Assembly: GCA_947179485.1 (NCBI GenBank)
Contig: OX359247.1
Span: 33,208,801-33,272,800 of the forward strand
From: Allacma fusca
Lineage: Eukaryota > Arthropoda > Collembola > Symphypleona > Sminthuridae
Length of the DNA stretch: 64,000 bases
Direction: 5' to 3'
Positions 11,003 through 22,710 of this stretch are shown in pieces. The position numbers and the translations under genes were made by a program. A model generated the notes under the pieces. That model did no database searches. It was not told the DNA's origin and worked only from the letters and a program-made list of their open reading frames with translations. How positions within the stretch are numbered: the stretch's first letter is position 1; every line of letters begins with the position of its first letter.

Positions 11003-12500
11003 GATCCGACGTTATGAGTTCCACTTATCACGGCCTTCTTTACAACAATCAGTTTAAATTTTTCGTTTGATTACAGTTTTGTCGACCTTCTTTGTTTTTC
11101 AAGCACTGCTTATTTTATTTTAAACTTTCAATTTTGAATCATATCATTTGGTATTATTTCGTGTGTCCCTTCGGACAATTCGAATGGATTGGTAGACCCT
11201 GTCTAGACGTTGTTAATGCTGGGAATGTATGTAAATTGAATGAATTTGAATGCTTTCATGAGTGTTGTTCCGTAATGTTATAATGAGTACTGCCATTATT
11301 GGATTGAATTGATAGAACATAACAATAATTTGCATGTTAAGGATACAATGTAATAATGTTTCGAATAGTTTTTTTTTCGTGAAAGACAGGTTCAATAAAA
11401 ACAGTTTCACATATCTTTGGAATTTAACTTACAATTAGCATGGGCTTGTGTTGTCAGCATTTATACAAATTTCTGTAAATAATAAACTTCTACCCTAACT
11501 TTGCTCAATATTTAAGTTAGACGTGCACAAATATAACAGCCACATAATTTGCCTAACTGGTACATAGAAACTTTAGAAGGGTCTTTCATACACCTTGTAT
11601 AATTTACGACGCCTTGAACTACAGGTGCGATGTAATATAACCAAAAACGAAACCTCTTTTACCGAGAGTCAACGAAATTTTATTTAAGATAAGGTATCAA
11701 TTAACATGTACATTCCCAAATACCACACAGAAAGGGATGTCTTCTCAAATATTCAGCCGCCAATGTATTTTTATAAGCTGTAGATAGTCCATGACAAGGT
11801 CAATGACTCTCCTTTTCCGCAACTTTGACCCTCAATATGAATTTACTCAATCTTGCTACTGGGTTTTAAACGTCACTCCCACAGTTTCCAACTTTTTAAC
11901 CTATTTAATAACTTCCTTAAAAAACAATTAAATTTCCTACAACCCAGATCCAAAACGTGATTTAAAATTAAGTATAAATTAGGGTACACAACTTGAACTT
12001 TCAAAATGTTTCCTTTTACAAAAAAATATCATTTTTCTTCCCTTCCTTGGCCGCTATTTCCAGACATTTTGTATTCACTGGAAGAAACAAATTTTGACAA
12101 ATCAGGAAGATGATTTGCTATATTGATTATAGTACCAAAGTCTTAAGAGAATTGACATGTTCTGCAACGCGAAGTGGTGCAGTGTATGCATACTTATAAG
12201 ATGGTAATATTTAGCAAAATGATGTCCTGTAACAGCTAAATAGAATGGAATGTATAGCTAAATCTGAAAGTGTATTCACGCCACTTAAAATTCCAGGCCT
12301 GCGGCCATGTGCATATATACATTTAATTTTGTGTTGGACCGATGGCTTCAGTCTTTTGTGACTGCACATTAGATTTTAGATCATTATTTATTTACGATGC
12401 ATTGATTTAGACAACAAGCTTACGGAGTGGCACAAGGTGCGTCCCATGCATTTGAGACAGCTCCCCGGAAAGCCTGAAAAATGTCCTACAAAATAAACTT
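11003..12500. repeat. Segmental duplication, region upstream of copy B
   Basis: Collinear with 24604-26105. Shared landmarks are 'attacagttttgtcgac' just upstream of the start, the tract 11210-11440, and the stretch near 11990-12150. The first 100 bp upstream of the ATG should contain the promoter of B. No gene is recognised, and the short frames here are in non-coding duplicated DNA. Confidence 0.7.
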
Positions 12501-13284
12501 CAAAAGACATCTGAATTCATTGAAAATTCGAACTTCGCTTCACATTCGTGCCCCCTTTGACCAAAAAAGAATAAATTCTAGAACATCTGGAAGAGTGTTT
12601 GTTACGAAGTGGAGGATACAAATATTTTACGAGCTCCTCTCTTACGTGAGCTATCTGTAGAAGGGGCGGCAATCGTTGGGTAAACGTATAAGTCATTTTC
12701 AACAATAAATAACAATATTGATGCCTGCGAATTTCTAACGTATAATAGGTAATTATATGAAGTTGTAGTAACTGGACTACAGTTCTTCCGTTCAGTCCAA
12801 ACTTTTAGAAACAGTTTATCCAATTGTTGGACGCTTGACAAACCGCTTTAGTTATAAAATCTCGTCAACTGAATGCAACCATGAAGACAATCAAATCTTA
12901 ACTGCCCTCTTTGCTATATCATGCAAACCGTTCTGCATTTTTATTTGTTACATACATGATTGAAAAAGGCTTCTATTGTAATATTACAATACCAAGTTAT
13001 TTTTATTGGTACACATGACAAAATCAATGATTTGCGCTAATTACCCATAATTTGGAACTTGAAAGGGGATCTACCTTTCACGGAGGAAAACGAATTGCAT
13101 GAGGACACGAAGACATTGAGGTAAGCGATTCTACTTGTCAATAAGACGCATCCTGCATTTCCATTCACAGTATAATCACTAAACGCTTCCCTTCCAGCTT
13201 TATGAAACCACCGAAGGCAATCAAAATCTAGTTACCTCAACATCCGAACAACTCCAAATCGTCCAAAAGATGTAATAACACATC
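12500..13284. repeat. Duplicate of the upstream region of IR copy G
   Basis: Matches about 47000-47760, including the tracts near 12540-12680 and 12790-12910, and leads directly into the relic start at 13285. It is the promoter-side flank of a dead G-type copy. No gene is seen. Confidence 0.65.
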
Positions 13285-13775
13285 ATAAGTATCTTAGCGC
13301 CCTATTTAAACATGTAGCTTTTATTCTCCCCGAATTTTATAATACCAATTATCGAGGCGATAAAACAAAAACCATCTTTCAAAATTTACCACAAATTTCT
13401 CAAACCATTTAATGATTGGGAGATAAATGTAATAATAGTACCCGAACCAAAAGTAATTACGTCGAGGGGTAAATCCTGAAGTTTCTGGAGAAGTATACAA
13501 GTCGGGATTTCTACGGCCCTAGCTATGTTCCTGGTACACCTAAATTCCTACCATGCCATTTTGCACATTTAGTAAATTCGAAAGCAAATCGTATAGAAAT
13601 TTGTTTTAAAAGTAATGCTACAATCAGTAAAGATTTTGTTCTTCAACTCACAATAGCAAAATGACGTCTATCATGCAGATCAGTTTTTCCGCACCTGGAA
13701 TTATTTTATGGCTACAAACTTACTTTGCGAAACCGCACCAACGAAAGTAATGCTTGTAGTAATAACAATTTTACA
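13285..13775 (+). pseudogene. IR-like gene relic of G type
   Basis: Aligns with the first 500 bp of copy G. The start codon has become ATA in an otherwise conserved context. The frame contains stops and small indels (near 13460-13480 and 13660). Recognisable pieces match SFN/KIYHKFLKPFND, the region after FLPCHF, KDFVLQLTIA and the FRTWNYF stretch. It ends after the region equal to TKVMLVV. No S1, pore or M-segments follow. Confidence 0.8.
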
Positions 13776-15100
13776 ATCGCAAATAGCAGTAACTTTTAAT
13801 TAAGTTCGGGGGTTAGATTTACGGTCAGGTTTACAATTCGGGAGTAATCAAACGGGAAAGGAAATCAAAACATTTGCAATTATCAGCAATTTTTTTGTAC
13901 ATAAAATGCTAACAAAAAGATAACAAACAATTATTTTTAAAGTATTCGTATCAAAACACTGAAACATGATTGATGAGTCAGTCAGTAGTTGAACTCTCAC
14001 TCCTGAAGAAAGTCTTGAAGGCAATGCTGAATAGCTTCGAGGAATTCCTAATGGTTTGTATAAAACTGATTCTCGCGGTTTTGCACAATTTCTCTGACTT
14101 GGTCACCCATTGGAAACTTTCCTCTCATCTCGACAAAGGCATGGAATACTTCAGGGAGTCGTACAATGGAAAGTGCTCCAATCGATCTAATTGCTGAACG
14201 AGCTCTTCATTATCAGGCAGTTTGTATCTGTAATCTATGTATGTAACTGACGCTAACCTGTCTCATCTTGAAACAGAGCAAGAAGGAAAAGCAGGGGTTT
14301 CGAATTTAATCGGGAGCAGGTGGATGGTTACTACTGACTAACCGAGTCTCATTAATTTGGAACTATAATGTATTGCAAGTGATTTACTTAAGCAAGTCAA
14401 TGTAATTGGCGGAATAGGAATACCCGTAGTTTCTTATTGCCTTTGTTATGATTTGGATGCAACGAATAAAGAATCATAGTAGCATCTATAGCAACTGCAA
14501 TCTAAGTTGCAGTGACTCATGCGGTCGTACAGCCAACCTATGCGATCAAGGGATAATCTCCAAAGGCAAGAGGGAATACATCCGGAGCGATTAAGTACGG
14601 CGGGGAAATGTCCGAGGGCTTATCTCCATACTCCATTCATTGATTACACAATTATTACAATTCCAGGAAATTCAGAAATTCGCACATGTAAATACTGTTG
14701 AAAACACTACGGCGGAACTTCGCATTTTAGAATATTAGGATTGCATAAAGTTAGACCAATCCTTATTCTGAAAAAAGGCATGGTGCTGCTACTCGGTTAC
14801 TTTATGGTGACTGTAAACTATACACAAAGCAAAGATTACAATGGTATCCAATACTAAGGGAAAATATGATTTTCACGTCCCGTATTGTCAACAACACAGG
14901 AATACAAATTATTTAAACTTAATTATTTATTTAATTATAAACTAAAGTATTCCTTAATCCCTGCATCTCTTTATAGCCTGTCGGTTAGCTCAATATCAGT
15001 TGTATGTGTAACAACCCGACCGGCACTTTCAGTTTGAGGGAATTATTGCTTCCGCAACGTTCTTATTTTAAAGTTGTATGTACATACATATGTGAACACA
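13776..15100. other. Spacer, no gene assigned
   Basis: There are only short frames. About 13960-14230 is less AT-rich than its surroundings. A minus-strand frame there, containing LVQQLDRLEHFPLYDSLKYS, could be a decayed exon of an unknown gene, but I recognise no family. Confidence 0.3.
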
Positions 15101-15345
15101 CGGAAATTCCGATACTGATTTCATTATTTTTCGAGGTCGGGGCATCCCATGTCCAAGATTATTTTTTCGTTATTCGAATTTTCTTTGAATTTGAGATAGA
15201 CCGTTTTTTGCAAATACAAATATGGAACCTGGAAAAAATGCCTATAGGAAATCACAAAACCCGGATTTTGTTACGCGATTATCCACGAATTTCAAAAATT
15301 CCAACGCCAATTTTTTTGCGCCTATGTGAAATAAGTCACCTCCAC
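15100..15345. repeat. Dispersed repeat, also at 37340-37570
   Basis: Shares 'tttcgaggtcggggcat', 'tttgaatttgagatag' and 'aaacccggattttgttac' with 37340-37570. In the second copy it is followed by the duplicated block found at 6720 and 21930. The 134-codon frame covering it is not conserved in the other copy, so I do not call a gene. Confidence 0.5.
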
Positions 15346-15879
15346 GAAGCCCAGTGGTCGAGATGTAGAATAATTCTTGTGTCCTGTTTCCATACTTTGA
15401 ATAATTAAAAGTCCCGACTTATTGTTTTATAAGGATGTTCTTGATACTCGGGGTTCTTGTTCCATTATAAAAATGAAGTGATTGTTTAGTTCACCTGTTC
15501 GGAAGCTAAGGAGAAGTTTAAGAGCAATTTTATTATTTCCTGCCAGAATGATTTTTGCTGATATTAAAGGTGATGGCGCAGATGAACAACAAACAATCTT
15601 ATAAATTCATATTGGTTAAGCAAAATTAACGACGACGAATATTCATGATTATTACTGCTGGTTACACTCACCAAACGAGTGCAACATAATGTAAACAGGC
15701 CAATAACATGATTGCTAACCTGTTAAATATAGAAATTAGATTACAATGCTTACAGTTGTTTGATCATGTATGTATTTGAAACTTGATGGCAATTTTAAAG
15801 TAAAGAATTTCGTCCGCATGGCGTTTAGTTTATCATAATTACGGCCTAACCATTATCAGCTATAATAATAATTGTGGGC

Positions 15880-16165
15880 GAAATTTCTAGTATTGTTTAT
15901 TCATTTACGAAAAAAATACTTGAATAATCAAGTTCAAGCTCAAGTACAAGTTCACGTTCAAGTCAAGTTATGTGTCCAACTTGAACGTCAAGTTCTAATC
16001 AAATTCAACAAAATGAACTTGAAAAACGTGTACTTGAATACTCAAGTTGCTTGAGAAACTTGATTCATCAAGTACAAGTGCGGATACCTCGTTTAGACAA
16101 TTCTTCAAGTTCAAGTCAAGTTCAAGTCAAGTTATCTAAAATAACTTGACTTGAACGCAGCTCTG
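15880..16165. mobile_element. Remnant of hAT-like element with CAAGTT repeats
   Basis: Dense runs of CAAGTTCAAGT-type words. The right end, reading inward, is CAGAGCTGCGTTCAAGT, the same terminus as the elements at 23449-24448 and 63831 onward. I found no left inverted repeat or 8-bp duplication, so it looks truncated on the left. Confidence 0.7.
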
Positions 16166-16319
16166 ATTGAGATCGTGTTTGCGGATAACAGCTCTTGTGG
16201 TCTCGAATTATTTAGACATTCTCTACTATAATAATGTGTGGATAATAACCGTGAGTCCGTTTAGGTTTTAAGTGGAGAAAGCTATTCTGTATTTTCCATA
16301 AGGGGATATTACGGTTATG

Positions 16320-17690
16320 TATAGGGGGAACTATTTATACTACATATGTATATGTATGCATGTAGGTGGATATTGGTACAACGAACGAGGGGCTATTTGT
16401 GTAATGCTAGGTATATCTAATTTATTTCATTTGTAGGAGCAACTGCATTTTTTAGGGACAGATGAAATTATTTAAGTTAGTGAAATGAGCTTTTTGTAGC
16501 TAATTTACTATTAAGAATATGGAGAACTGTCTGGTTAAGAAGGACGGGAGAGCTTTTACGTTCATGACAGGTTTCCCGCAGGTGCGACATAGACATCTTT
16601 TCAGTTTGAAGTCTCACATCTTTATTTTGTAATGAACCAGTGGAACTCAGTGTAATGAGAAGCTGAAACAATAAAGTCTGCAGAATAATTTTATGTGTGA
16701 CTTCATCCATCGTTTGAAGTCTCATTTTCTAATGAACCAGTGGAGCCCACCCGTTCTACGAACGGCTGTATCAGTAAACCAAAATAATCATAAGTTTGAT
16801 TTTCTGGTCTAAAAATGAAACCCCACTTACCAATTTAGTGGTGACCTAACAGTGTTTGAATTCAAACACTGCAAGGTCGACACAAAGTTAGCTAATACTA
16901 CTCAAATTTCAGCACATAAATGAGAGTCAAGCTTATGGTTACATTGGGTTACAGTTGAGAAAGTTACACATGTAGAAATGGTGGGATTCAAGAATAGTCA
17001 AACGTATTTCCAAGGTCAAATAATGATAAGGCATTCTGAAATGCACACTCTAAAATGAAATAAAAAATACAAATACAAATATGAAGTAGCATTAAACGTT
17101 CCTCAGTTTTTCTACTCACGCCAAACGTCTAGACACTGTTTATTTAGCTTAAAATGCAAACTAAATGTTATTTTATCTCGTCAACTAAGTATAACCGCGA
17201 GAACAATGAAAACGTGTGTCCTCATGAAAGTACAATAACAAGCACAAGTTAATAAATACTGCTGGAATTTCAGCACGTAAATGAATTTCATTACATTTCG
17301 TTACAGTTAGGAGCGTTCGTAGAAGGGGTGGGGTCCAAGAATAGCAGAACATATTTCTGCGGTCAAATAATGATAAGAGATTCTAAAATGCACTCCGAAA
17401 TGAAATAGATACTAATATGAAGTAACACTAAATGGACCTGAGCTTTTCTATTCACGCCAAACTTTTAGACATTGTTTATTCAGCTGTATGTTTAAAATTC
17501 AAATTAAATAAGCGTTATTCTATCTCGTCAACTGAGTGTAACCGTGAGAACAATGAATACGTGTGTCCTCTTCAAATGACATTGACAAGTACCGTTGCAT
17601 GTTTAGATGGTATTATTGAAATCTGAAAACGAAACTATCGAATTAGAAAAAGGGTGGATGGGAATAATAGTAGTTGCAAATAAGACATTG
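16320..17690. repeat. Tandem-unit upstream region of copy D
   Basis: Collinear with 26820-28917 (less the element inserted there) and with 38200-40811. Landmarks are 'gtggatattggtacaacgaa' (16369), 'gagaactgtct' (16520), 'cccacccgttctacgaacgg' (16747) and the recurrent upstream module at 17120-17250 and 17440-17600. No gene is seen. Confidence 0.7.
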
Positions 17691-17960
17691 CAAAGATCGA
17701 ATTTTTGTAAATATCACCGGATAAAAAGTAGTTGACTGAAAGTTTTTCCCTGCTGAATCTGATGTCCCTGTTAGGAATGTCAAGTATTCCTGTTGAAAAA
17801 ATGTGAAAATCCTGGTTGTCGAAACATGTCCCTCAAAAGTTGTCAACCAATAGAAAAAACCCTGTTGAACAAAAAATTTCTCTTCCCAATGAAATTTTCC
17901 CTGCCTGAATTTTTTTCCCTGGGAAGAATCCTCCCGTCTTCCCACAACTAAACTACCCTG
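17691..17960. mobile_element. Old CAGGG-type hAT-like MITE upstream of copy D
   Basis: Left end CAAAGATCGAATTTTTGTAA and right end ...CTACCCTG match the younger copy at 25105-25495. The flanking octamers agacattg and agacatac match at 6 of 8. Equivalent remnants sit at the same distance upstream of copies E, F and the 61.6-kb relic, so it was inserted before the array expanded. Confidence 0.7.
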
Positions 17961-17999
17961 AGACATACATATACTTATAGGTTTCATACCACCAATTTG

Positions 18000-18083
18000 T
18001 AGTACCACCTACGTAAGATCACTGAGAGTAGTTGTTTCAATATTGAGCTAGTTCAAATCGTTTGCATCGAAATATAACACATC
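18000..18083 (+). promoter_or_regulatory. Conserved proximal upstream block of the IR array
   Basis: The block 'cgtaagatcactgagagtag' followed by 'ttcaatatt.a.ctagttcaaatcgt' and 'gcatcga' is shared with 29245-29323, 41137-41209 and 60202-60258, in the last 85 bp before the ATG. Conservation across otherwise decaying spacers suggests a core promoter or 5' UTR. The TCACTGAGAG part could hold an initiator, but that is inference. Confidence 0.5.
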
Positions 18084-20008
18084 ATGAGTATCTTGACATA
18101 CGTATTAACAATTTCATCCGTATTATCGGTGAATTTCATACGAACAACTATCGGGGTGATAATACACAGTTCATCTTTCAATATCTACCACGAATTTCTC
18201 AGACCATTGAATGATTGTGAGTTCAACGTGGTAACGGCATGCAAGAAAAAAGCTTGTAAAGGGGTACAATTTACAGTTTCCGCCGTATTGCACCTGGAAT
18301 CGCCTCGAAGGCTCCTGAATACAAGTAGTGATATTTACGGCCCTAGCCATGTAGGTGGTATGCCTAAATTCATACCATGCCATTTGCATATTATTACATA
18401 TGATCCTAGAAAATTCAAATTACGTCGGGTAGGAATGTATTTTCAAAAGAACGCTGGAATCAGTACAGATTTTGTGCTTCAACTCAAATTAGCAAATAAC
18501 GTCTATCATGAAAGTTATTTTTTCCGTCCTTGGAACTATTTTGTGGCTATAATCTTACCTGGGGAAACCATTCCAACTGAAATAATGCTTTTAGTAGGAC
18601 CTTGTCCAGAAAAAGAACTCTGTTTGCATAAGTATGACGTTAATTCAACAACAATTGGAGCAACTCACAAATATGTTTATCACAAAATTAAAACATTCAG
18701 ATCCAACGGCTACCAAAAGCATTTGCGACTGACACCAACAGTTACTGGCCTGCTCTCTGAAAGAGGCTTGGATTTCATAGAAAAAATCACATTATTTCCT
18801 TAAACAATTCTCCGTTTAATCGGAATTTAAAGATGGTTCCGTTTATAAAAGTAGCCTTGATAGTAGGGGAGCGCTTAAATTTCTCTATTGGTATAGGCGG
18901 ACGATTTGATCGAACACCTGTGTGCACTAATTGTGGTTTCATTCCATTCCTTGGACTCACATTGGCTAAGGTTCTGAGCGATCCTAAAATGTTTTTTTTT
19001 CAGGCGTACTTCAACTCAAAAAAGCTATCATCATGTACAGTGAGCCTTTAGTAGTTCCCTCGGCTTTTCAAACCCTGAAGGAACCATTCAAAATCTTGAC
19101 TTGGGCTTTGTATATTACAACGCTATGCGCAGCAATACTATTTTATAAAGTTGTTTTGAAACTTCAGGCTAACACTGCATTATTCGGCATTCCGACGACA
19201 CTTCTCTTTAGTCAAACGGGAGGATTAAATTCGAAATCGAGTTTTTATTTTTCTATTCTGATTATTTTCTTCATATTACTAAATACTATTTACACTGGAA
19301 AGTTGAAGAGTTTCACCATTTCACCTACTGTCCACAAGGGGGCTTATCGTACCAGGACCCGGTTGAGTTAGGTTATATATTTCGTCTGGGTATAATGATC
19401 AAAAGGAACAAAATGTAAATGAGCTTCGGTTTGGTATGGTGAATGGTTCGAGGAGGGAAGCGCACTGGAACCTCATGAACAACATTACTGAATTTCATGA
19501 GGATCAATTGGATGCAATTGTGATTCAAGTTTTCCATGAGCAACAAGCCGCCGTACTTCATGAAAATTTTCAAAATGTAATTTCAAGGTTCGCTTCTCGT
19601 CAGTATTTCAAAAAATTCTACCAATCAACAAGTGAGTATTTCCACAACATTGCGGGATGGGTTTTCAACGTAATTAATAATGACTGCTTTAATGACATAA
19701 TGATAAGGATCATTAGCTCTGGTATCATGAATAGCCGGTTACAAGTTTATAACGAAATTCTAGAAGACGAAAATGAACGGTACTTCAAACGAAGGTTTGC
19801 AGAAATAATGTTGCAACCAAATGCTGCAGCAGCTGTTGCTAAAAAAATCAAACAAAAAGAGAATGACTCTTTAATTGACGCCGCTTTAAGTTGCTTCATG
19901 TTGGGAAGTGGTATTGCACTTTCAGTGTTTGCTTTTGAGATACTGACACTGTGCAAAGTATGTGGATGTCTTTCAGTAGTGGCAATAATTAAAGCGTTAT
20001 TAAAATAA
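18084..20008 (+). pseudogene. IR copy D with four or more frameshifts
   Basis: The full length of an IR gene is present, about 1.93 kb, from a normal ATG to M4 and a stop in the family position. The frame is broken near 18785 (six A where relatives have seven), near 19015-19025 (two extra A), near 19338-19345 (five G instead of six) and again near 19385-19410. Domain content matches E and F: PRRLLN, S1, M1 (LTWALYITTLCAAILFYKVV), pore loop, M3 (IYTGKLKSFT), S2 and M4. Three breaks are in homopolymers, where assemblies often err, so part of the damage could be artefactual. The fourth is more complex and argues for a real pseudogene. Confidence 0.8.
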
Positions 20009-21195
20009 TTTTGTGGGATCAGCAGAATAGTCATACGCTAAGGTATAAAGTGGTACTTACGTTTAAAACAAAAGGGAATTTCTCTTGTATTAATACAATT
20101 ATACTATCAAAGGCTTAAAGTCTATGGGAGATCAAGGAAGAAATTATGATTTGTTGTGTTTTTGTAACCCGTAAGGTCGTGGAGGTAACGGAGATTTTAA
20201 GTTGCATTGTATCCGTTCATGTAGCACTGCGGGCTATTTCAGGGCATTCCGACCCTCAATTCAGCATGAAATTTTGTAGAGATTTGGCTTTAATATCTGG
20301 AAGCGTAACATAAAAAAATCGATGATGGAATATTTAAGGGATCTGCCTTTAAATATTATTTTATCTTAAGCTTTGCTGCAAGATAAGAATCATGTTACTA
20401 CTTACTAATCCAACCACTGTTTCAGCCATTTCATCATTTAATTATGTACTACTTTATATATTATTTTATATAATTATTTTATATTATTTTATATAATTAT
20501 TTTATATTATTTTATATAATTATTTTATATTAGTACATTATTTTGTATATTAGTTCAAAAAGAAATATTCATTTCACTGACACCTCAATTTTTCTGGCCT
20601 GTAGACACATCACACGTTTATAATATTGTAGTAAGAAATAAACTGATTTTCTGCTTTTAAAACATTACATTATTATTGTATGAGTGATTATGAACTATGT
20701 TGAACGAGCCTCTAATAACGGATAGTATTGCATCTTTAAGTTTGTTTTATTATTCTTTATGCCACAGCGAAATTCGAAAGAGTTCGCTCTGCTGCGGTTG
20801 TGTTCCCTGTAAATAAAAATATTACGTCTACTAATATTTGTGTAATCCTGAGATTCCAATCCAAACTTAATTTACACGTGAGATCGGAACTACAATATGA
20901 TGATTGTAAAAAGGAGCACGAGGAACTATACCAGAATTTTGTGTACTGCTTCTACAAATAAATATAAAATTCCAAATACTATTATTGATTAAATGCAGCA
21001 ATTGTGGCGAAAAGTCCTTTGATACGTAATATTTAGTTTGCATACATACGTAAATATTCCTGACAACCTGCGACAAATATTTGGCAAACCAAATGTTTTC
21101 CACACCTCAAATCGTACGTGTATGTGCATGAGACACATTATTTGTATTAACCTCTGAGAATATATAAATCCATTTTTTCCCGTTTGTATTGACTC
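20009..21195. repeat. 3' flank of the tandem unit, with AT-rich short repeat
   Basis: Parallels 31250-33020 and 43130-44240 in patches, for example 'agataccagaatttcgtgtactgct' variants and the stretch ending 'aaatgcagcaattgtg'. About 20456-20535 is a tandem run of tatattattttatataatta. No gene is seen. Confidence 0.55.
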
Positions 21196-21530
21196 TAAAT
21201 CAGAGGTGTGGAAAATACATGAAATTTATGATTGAAATAAAAAATACAAATACATGTTCAGAATAGTTAAAATACAAATATAAACTACAAATACCAGGTG
21301 TAACTTAGTGAAGATACAGTATAAAATACAAATATCGAGAGTCATTTGGGCAAGATACAAAATAAAATACTTTCCTTCCAACAAAACGAGAAAATATGAA
21401 ATAAAAATACCGTATTTGAGATACGAAATACATATTGAAAATATTCTCATATTTATCTCAAAGTACGTATCTGAGATGTATCTAAAGTTTATTCTCCCAA
21501 AATATTTTGTATAATTAGGCCAAATAATAC
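21195..21530. repeat. AAATACAAATA-rich repeat, possible hAT-like element
   Basis: Begins near CAGAGGTGTGGAAAATAC, a plausible YARNG-type end. It is filled with AAATACAAATA and AGATACAAAATA words in both orientations, resembling the subterminal repeat style of the other elements. I could not find the right terminus or a duplication, so the limits are open. Confidence 0.4.
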
Positions 21531-21639
21531 GATATTTAAAAATAAATCAACTTAATAAAGGTAACTGCATGTTATTAGACTTTAGAGTTGTGCATTTGTC
21601 TGACAGATTACGTTCATATACAAATTAATCCAACGTTAA

Positions 21640-21790
21640 GTCTTAAGGAACAATTTTGCAAAATTTGATTGATTTCGGTGTAGTAGTTTCGGAGTAATCG
21701 TGCTCGGACGTACGGACACCTGGACTTACGAACTGGACAATCAGATAAGGACGCTGCGGTGCACTAAAAACAAGAGGAACCTAGCCGTTC
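21640..21790. repeat. Dispersed repeat with 'gatttcggtgtagtagtttcgg'
   Basis: A tract of the form 'aaatttgattgatttcgg...agtagtt...ggagtaatcg...acgtacggac' resembles tracts at 33785-33890 and 33965-34000. Such phrases are common in interspersed arthropod repeats. No ends are visible. Confidence 0.4.
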
Positions 21791-21929
21791 TACAAACGGT
21801 GTAATAACACTGAACCTCTTCCATAACTATCATCATCCTAAACATCCTGGTAAGTAAGTTTATGTACTTTTATTTTATATAATTATATAATATTCTTATT
21901 ATATATAATTATATATGCAAAGTATGGTA

Positions 21930-22710
21930 CTATAAAGATTCAATAAAATGAGCACCTTATTTGAGCTAGTGGGACAAAAATTGTGTGAATCTGCGTGCAT
22001 AAGAGACATAAGACTTCCTACATCGTGTTTCCAAACAACGATTATTGTGTAAGCGATTATGAGCTATCTTGCATGAGCCTCTAATAACAGATACTATTGT
22101 TTCTTGTAAAAGTTCCTTATTTAAGGCAAAGCAAATTTAGATTTTTTTTGAAAAGTTGTGATACAATCTCCTGTAAGTGTAAGCAATCCTAGAGTTAAAG
22201 CTTGTTCAGAAAATATTTTTTAAGAAAGTGGAATACATATGGTTCATATACAGATATATCTCGTCTTACTTGATCAACCTCTTTAGGTTGAATGACTTTG
22301 TTTCAATCTGATTGTTGCGTTTATAATAAAGACCGTCTTCGCTCGGTTTACTTCCGTAAATATTCGTGACAACCTACCATCATACTATCACTACTGGGTA
22401 TATTAAACGTGGATTACGTCAACACATACATAGCTACTTCTGTAATGAGAAGCTGAAAAATAATGTCTTCAGAATAATTTTATATATAACTTCAACCATT
22501 CACAATAGGTTACTTATTTATTACACTACAATGTTTTGCCTCAACAATACTACATGGATAGCTTAAAACTACAAGCTACCATTGTATAATAAATTTGACA
22601 AACCAAATACTGTTTCCCACACCTCAAAGCATACGTGTACGTACTTGAGACAAATTATTTGTATCAACCTCTGTTAAGATTTAAATTCATTTTTAAAACC
22701 TGTTGTGACT
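21930..22710. repeat. Segmental duplication, second copy of the B-block flank
   Basis: Matches 6750-7575 and then 8310-8380, without the Penelope-like and hAT-like insertions of the first copy. It therefore preserves the empty sites for both. No gene is seen. Confidence 0.75.

Noticed and set aside
13970-14197. 75-codon frame and overlapping minus-strand frames in a less AT-rich patch
   Set aside because: No domain is recognised and no paralogue is in the window. A decayed exon is possible but unsupported.
15004-15408. 134-codon plus-strand frame
   Set aside because: It lies over a dispersed repeat also at 37340-37570 where the frame is not kept. No known domain.
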